Shown piece by piece: positions 10,855 through 22,925 of a stretch of 64,000 nt of DNA (the stretch's first letter is position 1; the number at the start of each line of letters is the position of its first letter). The translations under genes and the position numbers were made by a program. The notes under the pieces were generated by a model, which was not told where the DNA came from, did no database searches, and was given only the letters and a program-made list of their open reading frames with translations. This DNA comes from Paraspadella gotoi (taxonomy: Eukaryota > Chaetognatha), in assembly GCA_051294375.1 (NCBI GenBank), contig JBJCIZ010000239.1, forward strand, positions 123,036 through 187,035. The letters are read 5' to 3'.

Positions 10855-11395
10855 TTTTCGTCGTCGTCCTCGTCGTCTCCTCTTCTCGTCGATCTCATAA
10901 CGTCGTCATCGTCATCATCGTCGTCCATCTCGCGTCATTTCATCAATCATTGACGGTCGCCATCATCACTTTTGTAATCGTCTCGTCGTTACGTTGTCGT
11001 CATCTCATCGTCATTCGTCGTCCGTCATCTCAATGGATGTCATCATATCGTCTTCGTCATCGCATCATCATCGTCTCGTCTCATTAACGTCGTCGTCTCA
11101 TACGTCTCTGATCGTCGTCATCGTCATCTCGTACTCGTCATTGACGTCTTCGTCATCGTCTCCATCATCGTTGTCATCGTTTCGTCATCGTATCGTGTCT
11201 CATCATCATGTGTCATGATCCATCTGTCATCACATCGTCATTGTCGTCTCATCATCATCGTCGTCGTTCATTCATTAACTCTCGTCGTTCATCGTCGTTC
11301 ATCGTCCAGTCGTCAACATCGTCATGATCGTCATCATCCGTCTCATAATCTCGTCGTCGTCGTCATCTCGTCTCACTTGATCGTCGTCGCCTCAT
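10855..11395. repeat. CGT/CAT triplet microsatellite (in copy A)
   Basis: About 540 bp of interrupted CGT and CAT triplets. The counterpart in copy B is 19382-19795, broken there by an 85-n gap. Confidence 0.9.
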
Positions 11396-11574
11396 TCGCA
11401 TTTCCCTCGACTTTTCATGGAAACTCATAAAAAATTGTGAGAAAAAAAAAAAAATCCTGAATTTCGCCGAAGAAAAAATGAAGCGACAAGAAAATGAAAG
11501 AGAATGAATCACTAGTCGAAAGTACGAACTTTGAAAGGAATTGAGAAGAGATGAATGAGAGATGAACATGATGA

Positions 11575-11960
11575 GATGATGGAGAATGAATGAATGAGAA
11601 AGTTGTATTTAGGAATAACTGAATGAGAATTGAATGGAATTGAATAAAGAATAAGTGAATGATTTATAAATGGAGAACGAGATGAGGACATGAATGAAGG
11701 TAAGAATGAATGAATGAATGAATGATGAGTTGATACAAACATTGATACAGACATGGAATGACTGAATATAATGATGACATTAGAACATAAATAAAATGAA
11801 TAATTACAGAATGAATGAATAATGATGAATGAAGGTCAATTGAATAAAGACATGAATTGATGAATTAGCAAAACAATGATGACAGAATGAATGATCTGAA
11901 TAATGATGACTGAAGAAATAAATTATAATGAATAATGAATGAAAGAGGAAAAAACGAATG
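11575..11960. repeat. degenerate (GAAT)n tract (in copy A)
   Basis: ATGAATGAATGA-type tetranucleotides, heavily interrupted. The counterpart in copy B is 19955-20360. Confidence 0.85.
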
Positions 11961-12529
11961 AAAAACGAATAAATGAAAACAATACAATAATGAAAAAAAA
12001 ATATTAAGATATAAGAAATATTTTTATTAACAAAGCTCTAATAACGGAGAGTTATCAATAATAATAATAAACTAAATCTAACTGAAATTAGGGAAAAACT
12101 TTGAAATTCAAGTCAGATAGCAGATATTTCCCCTTCAAAAGAAACTTTCATCTTTTGTATCTTTTTTTAAAATTTTATTCTTCATTCTTTCTTTCCAAAC
12201 AAAAAAAAAAAAAAGAAAAAAGAAAAATGACGCTTATTATCTCAACATATTCACTCGCTGTTGCTAATCCGACACAACCCATCTCCCTTTTTTATGTGCC
12301 AAAAGAGAGAGAGAGAGAGAAGAGACGAGAGAAAGAAGGGAGAAGAAAGAAAAGAGAAAAAGAGAGAGAGGAGAGAAGAGAGAGACCTAATTTAAGCATC
12401 TCACTTCCCTTTTCTCTTAATTGCGAAACAGTGAACTTGAAGCCCAAAAAAAGGAGCAGGGCTTTTTTTAATTTTATTTCCCTTCTTCATAAGTCGTCGT
12501 CGTGTGTCGTCGTCGTCTCGTCGTCAACA

Positions 12530-12880
12530 CAGGGGTCGATGTTCCGCCGAAGGCCTCGAGATTCGAGTCATGAAATTTAGTCTACTTCGGAGCGTGCGGT
12601 TCAATCCTTACCGCTGCCACCACATTTAGGAAAAGATGAGATTTTTATTCCGAGAGTTATGGTGACTGGTGATGAGCACGCGCCCCAGGAGTCTCGCATC
12701 ATGTACTGAAGCTAATTGAAGCAGTCTATTCATATCGAGGGAACGGACAGACAAATATTTTCCATCAATCCTGCAAGGCATGATCGGGATTCCGTTTACC
12801 TCCACCAATCATGATTAGGGATTCCATTTGGCGCCCCATCCGGTTCAACTTTTGTGAGCTGACGCTAAAATAGAGAGCAA
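12530..12880 (+). mobile_element. tRNA-Leu-like SINE, copy 2 (in copy A)
   Basis: Contains TTAGTCTACTTCGGAG, then GGTTCAATCC, then CCGCTGCCACCA, matching the variable arm, T arm and acceptor end of a metazoan tRNA-Leu with many indels. The body then follows as in copies 1 and 3. The CCAAT stem is damaged here (CACCAATCATG at about 12803). Confidence 0.65.
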
Positions 12881-12904
12881 ACAATGCGGTCTGCTCCGAT
12901 CATA

Positions 12905-13090
12905 TCGGTATTAAAATATATATTAAGAATTAATTAATTAATTTAAATTATTCAAGCTTTAATTAATGCAATTAATTAATTAATTAGATCCGCAATGTTT
13001 GTTTTATATTAATATGACTGATTAATTAATAGTTGAAATAATCACTATGTTAATAATATTAATTATTTTGATTTATTAATTACATATTGC
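12905..13090. repeat. TTAATTAA-rich tract (in copy A)
   Basis: Repeated ATTAATTAATTA words. It is preceded by a degraded GAGCAAACAATG...TCTGC motif (12875-12897). The copy B counterpart is 21432-21625. Confidence 0.8.
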
Positions 13091-13094
13091 ATTT

Positions 13095-14340
13095 ACATTT
13101 CAAGGGCGGCACGGACGACCGACAAGTGAATTATAGATTTCGGATCTGCTAACAGGATCCACTAAAAACGATAACCGATAACGAACATCCGATCGACATA
13201 AACGACGACGACGATGACGACGAATAACGACGAACGAGAAACGACATCGTTGGCAAGGCTGCAAAAAGTAACAACAATGACGAAAACAGTACAAAGACTT
13301 TGCCTCTCGCGTTCAAGCGATGTGAAGGGATTCAGCATCGAATTGCTCTCTGCATATTAGGATTGCGCTTGAGCTCACGCGCGTGCGGCGTTAACATCCA
13401 AAGAGCGGATTGTCATGTCGTCAAATCGCCATGATCATTGCTGTTGTCCACAGTTAACACTTCGTGTCATCAATGTATACAATATCAAGCGTAAATAAAA
13501 ATAAGATAAATAATAAACCTAAAAAGTAATTGAATTCCAATGGGATAAAAGGAGAGGAATATGAAAACTTCCCTAAGTTTGTTTTTTTTTGTAATTTGCT
13601 ATATGATTAAAGAATGCCCAATATGCCGAACCAGTGAAACTAGAAGTTCTCTCAAAAATAATGGTTAGTGTACTTTATGAAAATACTAAAATAGAAATAA
13701 TTTTTAAAGTTTTCTTATATACTTTATATACTTAATATATTACTATATAAAAGTTAAAAATTTTGTTTTAATTTTTCAATTTTTTTTTAATACGATTCTG
13801 TAGCGCTTTAAAGTCTAGATAAAGGTTATTAATACAAATTTTTAAACATCATCTTTCTTTGCCTTAAATGCCCAACTTTTCTTCTCTACACATCGCAAAA
13901 CATTATTTAAACGTCCCCAAATTACTGAAAGAGACATTTTTCTTTTTTCAATCCGACCAGATAACCGGAGATTTTCGCAAAGGTCTACGCGGGAAAGAGA
14001 AACGAATCCCCACCCCGTTTTAATCCCCGGGACCGACATTGTCTGAGAAGAAAAGAGATCTAATCATGCTTCATTTTTCTTTTGCTTCTTGACGACCAAA
14101 AAATAAGCGGATCGAGTGGTATGAAGATTATGTCACTCCAATATGCCTCCCCGCGGGCGCCTTTATCGGCAGTCTCAGGGGGAGATGTCTGATTTTTACA
14201 TAGTTTTTAAGGGTAAAGCCTTAATAACAGATTCTTAACCCAAAATTTTACATAAAAAAAAAATATTACGTTTACGGGAATCATAGCAGAAAAATTATTT
14301 TTAGCACCAATACTCATTTTTGTATAACGATATCTAGGTT
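13095..14340. other. noncoding middle and right part of copy A
   Basis: Starts with a copy of the GGACCGAC...AGTGAATTATAGA...GATCTGCT motif (13103-13160), then ACG-triplet DNA, then AT-rich sequence. Everything aligns with copy B (21640-22925), but no gene is recognisable in either copy. Confidence 0.6.
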
Positions 14341-14989
14341 TAAACTTGACACATATCTCCCTAGCTCAGTCCTCCAAGTATGTGGATACAGGCGCTAAGT
14401 GGCTGAAGATAAAGTTAGGAAAGGGAAATGGCGTGCTACTTCCCATGCATATGAGTCGAAGGGATGCGAGGGATAATTCAGAAAGGGTGGAGGGGGGGCG
14501 CGCAGGGAAAACTAGAAAATTGGAGATAGGGAACTGAAAGGAGGAGGAAGAGGAGGAGGAAGATTGAGAACAATTGAACATAAAGTGAGGAGGAGAGGAG
14601 GAAGGCAGAATGAAGAAGACCGTCGATTTGACAGAAGAAAAAAATTCACATGAACACAGCACAGTCAGACGAGAAAAAGAGAGAGAGAAAGGGAGAGAGA
14701 GAGCAGGAAGAGACGAGAGGAGAGAGAGAGAGAGAGAAGCAAAGGTTGAAAGATCCCAGAACACAATGGAGCGCAAGAGAAGAAAGAAATAAATACATAG
14801 ACCAAGAAGCGAGAGAGAAAGAGAGAGAGACAACCACATAGACAATATTAATTACTGCGCTTTAGCACCTTGAGCCTTTAAACTACCTATTTCTTCAAAT
14901 ATTTAACAAATTAGTAATGACCTTTTGAAACAAAAGTGCAATCGCAACTTCTCACTACAGTCGGCTTAAACAAACTCATCAAAAAAAAC

Positions 14990-16400
14990 CTTCATTACAA
15001 TGACACAGATTCGCTCCTTCCTAGGATTCCCATCCAGAATATTCATATCGGAAGATATATTGTTTGAATACGATTACAAAGAATTCACCAAATAATGTCA
15101 TCAAACAAATTATTTAAACACGAATTGATACCGAGATAGCATTTCTGTATAGAAAGTCGCGTACATATTGCCATGTAAGGGGATCATGTCTGCACTAATA
15201 AATATCAGTAGGAAGTAGGGAGGGTAACAATTTTGAAAGAAAGTTCTTATGGCAAATACTGAAGCTTGTCAAATGTTTCCAATGACATCTTGCAGCTGAA
15301 GCAACAACATGTGATGAATACATAAATTTAACAACAAGAGCAGAGAATAATTGAAACACGACATGTACGTTATCATTTGGTACAAATCTAGACAGGCGAT
15401 TGATTGCTAAATTTTATCTTGCTGATAAATAGAATCATTCTAAATGTAGAGTCCATTTAATTTTTATCTAAGTTACATCCTAAAAAATTTAACTGTTTAC
15501 AAACAGTATTTTACTTACCAAGAAATAGTTTCTTTATAGCATAATCATTATAAACTATGAGAGCGACGTTAAAAGTAGACAGTTTGACTATCGGGTAACA
15601 AAGTTCTAAAACAACCTTTCTGCACCATCCTTCTAACGATTAAGTTTTGTGGAGACAAGTCTACAGCGCTAGCGGACCTTGACGTGCCCGAGATTGAATC
15701 ATCTTATAATTGTGAGGCATTTCCAAACATCTGTGCGTTCCTTCCGGTTGTTTAGACTGTTGATTTCTGTCTTCGATATGGAATCGGTCTACATAGAAAG
15801 TAAAAATTTCTGACTTAAAGACACCTTGGAGCCACAAATGATTGTATGTACGTGAAGTTTCACCTGACTTATAACACAAATGTTCGATCACTTATGAGAT
15901 GTACTATTATTCGTAACATCCTTGGAATTCCTGATTTTAATTAATTTTTTAGACCATCAAGCCAAATGAGTTCAAAAGCTTTTGGCATAGTCGAATCACC
16001 AAAATGTTTCACTTCTGCTTGATTTAAATCCAAGATGAGCATCTTTACAAGTCCGTACTATTTTCTGGGCAGATCGTCCTTGTAGTAGCCTGATTGACTA
16101 AGTTATTCCGTTTACCTCTATAGTTCTAGCAATAGATATTTAAACTGGAAAATATTCTTTCCAAAGTTTCAAGACAAACTGATAGTAAACTAATTGCCCA
16201 TATGTTTCTGGCAGATTCGCTTCGTCCTGGTTTGCAATCATTCTGATCTGTGAGCGAGCTTCCATGATCTTGAGGCGAAAATAATCATAATGTTAGGCAG
16301 GCACGGATATTATGTCTACACAAGTGAGTTCAAAACCTTCTTTCAGATTTCAAACATGCCATGTGTAATTCCATCTGGTCCTGCAGCTTTTTTTTTAGAA
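14990..16400 (-). pseudogene. reverse transcriptase domain remnant (LINE ORF2)
   Basis: Minus-strand fragments in the right order: KAAGPDGIT at about 16392-16366, KPGRS..ARNIWAISLLSV and LETLERIF at about 16235-16150, a frameshifted SQSGY motif at about 16095, YAK.FE.IWLDGL at about 15995-15951 (motif A region, where intact relatives have YAKAFDSVW), and FTFYVDRFHIED at about 15810-15775. These match the RT fingers and palm of Jockey-group elements. Frame changes and stops occur between almost all motifs. The catalytic YADD box is not recognisable. The thumb and C-terminal part down to about 15.0 kb is only faintly visible. Confidence 0.8.
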
Positions 16401-17149
16401 TTTGAATAAGTTCAACTAAATTTTCATATTAAATTTGATTTCATGTATTCTGTTAATTCTTCATTTGTGTGTTCTAATTAAACCAGTATGGAATTAAAAG
16501 CTTCCATTATTGTTGACAAACTATTCAACGACTGATTTGCCTCCACTCAATTCCAATTGTTGGACTGACTGTTCCAAGAATACCTTCCAATCTATCTGCA
16601 AAAATATTGAGATTGCGGCATTGTCTTTCAGCTTGGTCCGTCAGCTCATAGCACTAGTGCAATCTGTGGATGATAGCTTATCGTTTTTCAGTTCATTGCA
16701 TTAATTCATTTTTTGCGAGCTTTTTCTTCTAGAATGTTTAACCTCTTTCATAGTAAAAATTTAAATCCTCTTTGTTCTTAATCGTTCCGAGTGGCACAAA
16801 GAAAATTATATTCCTACAATTCTCTGAAGGAGAGTACCAGCTTTCGTTCTTAAATATTTTCTCGCTAGCTTTCTTTTATTTTAAAATACTGTTTAGTTTC
16901 AAAGCTTAATAAAAACTTTTCTCTTGTCATTTAGTGTTTTTCAATGGTAACCTCTTCATAGTAATGTAAAATTTCAGCCAAATTGTTATTGATTTATCCA
17001 AATGATTGGAGACTTGAGTCAAGTGAAAACATCCAATTTTTTTTACTTAGTCTCGAATTGTTCCAATTAGTTTGTATATTTTATTGTTTTGATGTGTCAC
17101 CAAGAGATACACAGTTGCTATGCATGTGATCTTTACCCAAACATGCGTT

Positions 17150-17420
17150 TAAAAACTCATATTGCACCGTTTTGTTACAAACTCAAATGAGAACAACATC
17201 AAGAACATTTGATCATTATAGACTTACTGATATATTAGCGGTGTCAGATGTGTATCGGCAGATTCATATTAGCAAGTAATTTAAAAAGTTAATCCTGAGA
17301 GAGTCAAATCTACCTCCTAATTCTTTTGTTTGAGTTTAAATCTCCAGGAATAAGACTTGCTAATTTAATATTAGGTTGCTTTGAGAATTTGTTAAAAATT
17401 AAAAATATAGAGTTCATTCA
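17150..17420 (-). pseudogene. endonuclease domain remnant (LINE ORF2)
   Basis: The minus strand reads LIPGDLNSN (about 17362-17335), resembling the GDFNAKH active-site block of EEP endonucleases. In the correct order and spacing follow NYLLIMNLPIH-like sequence (about 17285-17255) and SNVLDVVLI (about 17213-17189), the latter like the DVLDIVI block of Jockey elements. Frame changes occur between the blocks. The N-terminal half of the endonuclease (about 17.4-17.9 kb) was not recognised. Confidence 0.7.
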
Positions 17421-18229
17421 ATTCTTTTCCCGGGTTGATTATATCGTGCTTTGATCAGTTTTAATTATCTCTTTAAAGATTTCACAAAAGACATTAAGAA
17501 TGTCTTGTGGTTTGTGTTCCTGCACTTAAATATTGATATGGCATCATTACTCCTCAGCCGCTGTATAAGCTGCTGACAAGAATTTAAAGCCTTTAATGCT
17601 AAAAAGCTCATTTCTTACATCTATGTCGTTACATGCTTAAAAAAGTAAGAATCTTTTCTTTGTATGAGTCACTAAACTTATATTTCTAAGGCGAAATGCG
17701 CCGTTTGCTATTTAAATGAACTAGGCAATGGCTTAGAGTGCTTTTTCATTTTATTTTTTATTATCTTACCTCGCGGGTTTGATAAATGTGATCTTTGCGA
17801 TTCGTCAGACCTACAGCACCAATCGTTAATCTTTATCGTTTGTGCTGAGATTGACTTGCTTGTTTTGGAATCTCCCATTCTTCATTCCAGTTTTTGAGTA
17901 TGTCTATGTGTTGAACTCGTTCAACGAATTATTTTGTTATCAATTCTAATCATTTCTTTGACCACTTGAGCTGAATCAGTATTCAGTCTTTCTTAAGATA
18001 TATATTATTTTGCTCCCTTATCATCTTTGTATTGTGTGTGCAGTGAAATGATTATATGTACACTATCTCAGAGAGATAATTTTTTCAACAGAACCTAATA
18101 CGTGTTGATATTTTGTTGATGATAAGTTCTTATGAGCCCAGGTTTTTCTTAGTGTAATGTTAAACACATAACAATTACTCTTTACTTGTTTATCAAGACA
18201 GGTTTCGGTCAGAGCTGCTCAGACTCATA

Positions 18230-18720
18230 ATGAGCAAAAAGACGCCTTCACGGAATTTCTATTATTTCCTTTTTACTCTGCCTCGTTTTGTTCACAAGCT
18301 TTTAGTAAAACTAAGCATGATCTTGAATTGGCTCATGGTTTTTGTTACAATTAGCACATTTAGTCGCATCAGTAAGGTTGTTACTAATTTTGTGGAGTGT
18401 CACAGAACATCTTAACAGACTTGTGTTGTTTGACATTTGTTCACCATGACCAAATTTTTGACAGCGGAAAATGTAAACTCTTCTTTCCTATAGTCTGTAT
18501 GTATGTACTTTTTGAAGATATTAATTGATGCCGCTTTAGAAGAGAATCCTTTTTCTTTTGGTGCAAAGTTACGCGTAAACTTCCAGATGGGGTGTTTTGA
18601 GCCAGCTGACATAGTCGACGAACTCCTGGGGAAAATCCCACTCTACAAATGCGACCTGACATCGTCTCTCCACATTCAGATCAACCCTTGATTATAAGAG
18701 CATGAGAAACCTGTATTGGA
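18230..18720 (-). pseudogene. ORF1 Gag-like zinc-knuckle remnant (LINE)
   Basis: The minus strand gives IKG.DLNVE (about 18700-18670), PIWKFTRNFAPKEKGF (about 18595-18545), FRCQKFGHGEQM (about 18472-18435) and KCANCNKNHEP (about 18358-18322), then KKLVNKTRQSKK. This order is the PRE_C2HC-like region followed by CCHC knuckles that typifies Jockey-clade ORF1, an RNA-binding chaperone. The second Cys of the first knuckle reads as Ser, and the final Cys is lost in a frameshift. One open frame of 66 codons (18612-18412) survives. Confidence 0.8.
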
Positions 18721-18799
18721 GTGTTTGTTTTCAATTTTGAATTCATCATGTTGCCAATTTTCTGTTTTAAAAGAATGTACCCTTTGTCGTCTAGTGAAT

Positions 18800-19180
18800 A
18801 ATTTAATCACTCTTACTTGTTTTATTTTAACCTCTTCAGTTGATTAACCTTTGTATGCTTGTTTAACAATTCGAAAGAAGTTGGGTCTGGAGTTCTTTAG
18901 TATTTTCCGTCATTTATTTCACGACAATGCTATGCTTTTGGATTGTCAAATCTATAAGACGTTTCCTTTGTAGACAGACTGTGCTGCAGTTCTAAGTTAT
19001 TTCTCGCTGGTGTGGAAGGATTTGGGTCGAGCCCCAGATATTATAATCATATCACGATCTCTTACTTAGTAAAGATTTAATAAACGTTTCTTTTCGTTCA
19101 TTACATAAAATCTAATCACGTAAAAGACAAGCTCTTCCATAGCTAGGTAAGTGTCAGAAACTGCATTATCTCTCTCTTNN
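18800..19180. other. noncoding DNA between LINE and copy B
   Basis: Probably includes the 5' leader of the LINE. Nothing else recognised. Ends in a CT run and a 25-n gap (19179-19203). Confidence 0.4.
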
Positions 19181-19381
19181 NNNNNNNNNNNNNNNNNNNN
19201 NNNAAAAATGAGATAGAAAATAGAGAGGGAGAGGATAGATAGAGATAGAGATAGCAGATAAAAGATAGAGAGGGAGTGGAAAGCTAGAGAGAGTTAGACA
19301 ATAGACAGGATAAAGAAAGACGTGAAATGGAAAGAAGGTAAGGTAAGGTAAGGTAAGAAACAAAAACGGATTCTATCTTCG

Positions 19382-19795
19382 TCATCGTCGTCTGCAAAAT
19401 CGACGCCATTTTTCGTCGTCGTCGTCGTCGTCATCGTCGTCGCCGTCATCGTCGTCGTTGTAGTCAACGTCATCATCGTCATCGTCGCTATTTTCGTCTC
19501 TTCTGTTTTTATCATTGTCGTTGTCATCATCGTAATCGTCATAATAATCATTGTCATCATCGTAATCATCGTCATCTTTCCTCATCGAAGCCATATTCAT
19601 CATCATCCTTGTCGTCGTCGTCGTCCTCTTCTTCGTCATCGTCATTAACGTCGTCGTCGTCATCATCGTCGTCGTNNNNNNNNNNNNNNNNNNNNNNNNN
19701 NNNNNNNNNNNNNNNNNNNNNNNNNNNNNNNNNNNNNNNNNNNNNNNNNNNNNNNNNNNNTCGTCGTCGTCATCGTCGTCGTCGCCTCATCGAAT
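19382..19795. repeat. CGT/CAT triplet microsatellite (in copy B)
   Basis: CGTCGTCGTCATCGTC-type runs, interrupted by an 85-n gap. Confidence 0.9.
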
Positions 19796-19954
19796 TTCCC
19801 TCGACTTTTTCATGAAAACTCATAAAAAAATTGTGAGAAAAAAAAATCCTTGAATTTGACGCCGAAGAAAAAAAATGAAGCGAAAGAAAAATGAAAGAGA
19901 ATGAATCACTAGTCGATAGAGACGAACTTTTGAAAGGAAATTGAGAAGAGATGA

Positions 19955-20360
19955 ATGAGAGGGATGAACGAATGGATGGAGGAATGAATGGAGAATGAAT
20001 GAATGGAGAAGTGTATTTAGGAATAAATGAATGAGAATGAATGAATTGATGAAAGAATAAGTGAATGAATTTATAAATGGAGGAACGAATGAAGGAATGA
20101 ATGAAGGAAGGAATGAATGAAAGAATGAATGATTGATTGATTAACAAAACAATTGATGACAGAATGAATGACTGAATATATGAATGACATGTAGAAATAA
20201 ATAAATGAATGAATTAATGAATGAATGAATGAATGAAGGAGTCAATGAATGAAGGAATGATTGGATGAATAACAAAACAATTGATGACAGAATGAATGAC
20301 TGAATATATGAATGGACTGAAGAAATAAATATATGAATGAATGAATGAATGAATGAGTGA
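19955..20360. repeat. (GAAT)n tetranucleotide tract (in copy B)
   Basis: Long runs of GAATGAATGAAT with GATTGATT variants. Confidence 0.9.
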
Positions 20361-20755
20361 AAAACGAATAAAAAACTGAATAAATGAAACAATACAATAA
20401 TGAAAAAAAATGATTTTAAGGATATAAGAAAATATTTTTTATAACAAAGTCTAAGAACGGAGAGTTTATAATAATAATAAAACTAAATCTAACGTGAAAT
20501 TAGGAAAACTGAAATCAAGTCAGATAGCAGTATTTCCCCTTCAAAAGAAAACTTTTCATTCTTTTTTTTGTCTCTTTTTTTAAATTGTATTTCTTTCATT
20601 TTCTTTTTTTTCCTTTCTTTCCCTACAAAAAATAAAAAATAAAAAAAGAAAAAAGAAAAAAAGAAAAAAGTGAGGCTTTTATCTCAACGATATTTCACTT
20701 TCGCTGTTGGCTAAATCCGGACACAACCTCGATCCTCCCTTTTTTTATGAGCGCG

Positions 20756-20876
<121 letters not shown>

Positions 20877-20984
20877 AAGTTTAAGCATCTCATCCCTTTC
20901 TCTTAATTTTCTAAAACGAGTGAACTTGAAGCCCCAAAAAAAGGAGAGGAGCTTTTTAATTTATTTCCTTCTTCCATTAAAGTC

Positions 20985-21025
20985 GTCGTCGTCGTGGTCG
21001 TCGTCGTCGTCGTCGTCGTCAACGA
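20985..21025. repeat. (CGT)n triplet microsatellite
   Basis: GTCGTCGTCGTGGTCGTCGTC run just upstream of SINE copy 3. Confidence 0.9.
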
Positions 21026-21029
21026 CAGG

Positions 21030-21395
21030 GTCGATGTTCTCGCTCGAAGGCTCGAATTTCGAGGATGAAATCTTAGTCTCTTCGGAGGCGTGGGTTCGAA
21101 TCCTTACCGCTGCCACCACATTAAGGGAAAAGATGAGATTTTATTCCGAGAGTATGGTTGACGGTGAGACGCGCGCAGGAGTCTCGATCAATGCTACCGA
21201 AACTAAGGAGAGCCTTTCTATTCATATCCGAGGGAGAGGAACAGAGGCGAGAGTGATTTCCATCGATCCTGCAAGCTGATTGGTCGATTACGATTCTATC
21301 TCGACCAATCATGGTTAGGCGATTCCATTTCTGGCGCCTCCGATCCGGTTCAACTTTTGGTGAGGCTGACGCTTCTGCGATGTTAAGCAAGCTTG
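21030..21395 (+). mobile_element. tRNA-Leu-like SINE, copy 3 (best copy, in copy B)
   Basis: TTAGTCTCTTCGGAGGCG, then TGGGTTCGAATCC and ACCGCTGCCACCA, match the 3' half of a metazoan tRNA-Leu (variable arm, T arm with B box, acceptor end with CCA) almost exactly. The 5' half is scrambled, although CTCGCTCGAAGGC resembles the D-arm and A-box region. A body of about 270 bp follows, shared with copies 1 and 2, including GACGGTGAGAC and the CCAAT stem at 21278-21310. tRNA-derived SINEs are transcribed by Pol III and moved by a partner LINE; the partner is unknown. Confidence 0.75.
21278..21310. repeat. perfect 10-bp CCAAT stem (SINE body)
   Basis: GATTGGTCGA (21278-21287), a 13-nt loop, then TCGACCAATC (21301-21310). 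Confidence 0.9.
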
Positions 21396-21432
21396 AGCAA
21401 ACAATGTCGGATCTGCTCACGATCATTATCGG
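21388..21432 (+). repeat. junction motif GAGCAAACAATGTCGGATCT
   Basis: This ~25-bp word, followed by GCTCACGATCATTATCGG, recurs at 37160 on plus, at 31300 on minus and, in related form, at 25405, 50045, 54140 and 56735. Each time it borders TTAATTAA-rich DNA or a GATCGTGATTAT block. Confidence 0.75.
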
Positions 21433-21625
21433 TAATTAATAAATAATTAATTAATTAATAATTAATTAATAATTAATTTATTCAAGTTAATTAATGGCAA
21501 TTAATTAATTAATTTGATCCGAAATGTTTGTTTTGATTGATTAATTGACTGATTAATTAATTGTTGATTAATTAATTCACTAATTGTTTAATTAACTAAT
21601 TAATTATTTAATTAATTAATACATA
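21432..21625. repeat. TTAATTAA-rich tract (in copy B)
   Basis: Repeated TTAATTAATTAA words, with a GATTGATTAATTGACTG variant. Confidence 0.85.
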
Positions 21626-21639
21626 TTGCATTTACATTT

Positions 21640-21706
21640 AAAGGGCGGACTGACGGACCGACAAAGTGAATTATAGAGTCGGGATCTGCTGAAAGCAGAT
21701 CCGACT
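21640..21706 (+). repeat. GGACCGAC motif with hairpin
   Basis: GGGCGGACTGACGGACCGAC leads into AAAGTGAATTATAGAGTCG. It ends in GGATCTGCT-gaa-AGCAGATCC (21682-21702), a perfect 9-bp stem. Related copies lie at 13103, 37417 and 37597, and inverted near 30800 and 31030. Confidence 0.8.
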
Positions 21707-21709
21707 AAA

Positions 21710-22925
21710 AACGATAACGATAACGAAACGATCCGACGACGATAACGACGACGACGATGACGACGATAACGACGACGAGAACGACATCGTTGGCGAAGTT
21801 GCTGCAAAAAAGACAACAATGGTGACGAAAACGATGACAAAGGACTTTGCCTCTCGCGTTCAGCGATGGAAGGGATTCAGCATCCGATTGTCTCTGATGA
21901 TTAGGTTGCGGCTTTGAGCTCATGGCGGGTGCGGCGTTAAACCAAGAGCGGATTGTCTTGTCGTCAAATCGCATGGTCATTGCTGTTGTCCACCAGTTAA
22001 ACTTCGTTGTCATCAATGGTATACAATATCAATGCGTAAATAAATAATAATGTATAAATAATAATACCTAAAAAGTAATTTGAAATTCCAATGGGATAAA
22101 ATTTGGGAGGGAATATGAAAAATTCCCTAAGTTTTTTTTTTTTTTTTTAATTTGCTATTTGATTAAAGAATGCCCAATAGGCCGGAACAGGTTGAAAACT
22201 AGAAGTTCTCTTAAATATATAATGGTTAAGTGACTGTTAGAGAATATGAAAATGAAAATAATTTTTAAAGTTGTTCTTATTAATTAACTTTATATAGTAA
22301 TATATTACTATATAAAGTTAAAAATTTTTGTTTTAATTTTTCAATTTTTTTTAATAGATTCTGATAGAGCTTTAAAAGTTAGATAAAGGTTATTAATACA
22401 AATTTTTAACATTCTTTTGTTTGCCTTAATGCCCAACTTTTCTTTCTACAATCGGCAAAACAATTTTTAAACGTCCCCAAATTATGAAATGAGAATTTTT
22501 TTCCTTTTTTTCAATCCGACCAGAATAAAGGAGAATCTTCCAAAGTTCTACGCGAGGAAAGAGAAACGAATCCCCATCCCCGTTTTAATCCCCGGGAACC
22601 GAATTGTTCGGAGAAGAAAAGAGAGTCTAATCGATGCTTCACTTTTTTTTTTTGCTTCTTGACGACCAAAAAATAAGGGATCGAGTGGTGAGAGATATGT
22701 CATCGTCCAAAGTGGCCTCCCCGCGGGGCGCCTTTAATGGCAGTCTCAGGGGGTGTGGGAGATGTCGATTTTTACATAGTTTTTAAGGGTAAAGACCTTA
22801 ATAAAGAATTCTTAACCCAAATATTTTACATAAAAAAAAATTACGTTTAGAGGGAGTCATAGCAGGAATAAATTTATTTTTAGCACCAATACTCATTTTT
22901 TGTATACATATCTAGGTTTTAAAAA
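21710..22925. other. noncoding right part of copy B
   Basis: ACG triplets, then AT-rich sequence aligned with 13170-14340. Nothing coding recognised. Confidence 0.6.

Larger units (their letters stand above)
10540..14845 (+). repeat. direct duplication, copy A (~4.3 kb)
   Basis: Aligns along its whole length with 19204-23410 in the same orientation. The order is GA tract, CGT/CAT triplets, GAAT repeats, tRNA-Leu-like SINE, TTAA-rich DNA, GGACCGAC motif, AT-rich DNA, GA tract. Differences are mainly single-base indels. Homology begins and ends in GA microsatellite. No gene recognised inside. Confidence 0.85.
14950..18800 (-). mobile_element. decayed Jockey-like non-LTR retrotransposon
   Basis: A minus-strand element holding, in 5'-to-3' order, remnants of an ORF1 zinc-knuckle protein (18.7-18.2 kb), an apurinic-type endonuclease (about 17.4-17.2 kb) and a reverse transcriptase (16.4-15.0 kb). 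This is the standard layout of Jockey-clade LINEs, which copy themselves by target-primed reverse transcription. Every domain is broken by stops and frameshifts, so it cannot move itself. It has far fewer microsatellites than its surroundings and sits exactly between duplicated segments A and B. Ends are approximate: no clear poly(A), and no target-site duplication was identified. Confidence 0.85.

Noticed and set aside
21030-21120. Functional tRNA-Leu gene
   Set aside because: The 3' half is near perfect, but the acceptor 5' strand and anticodon arm do not form. It is attached to a repeated body, so SINE is the better reading.
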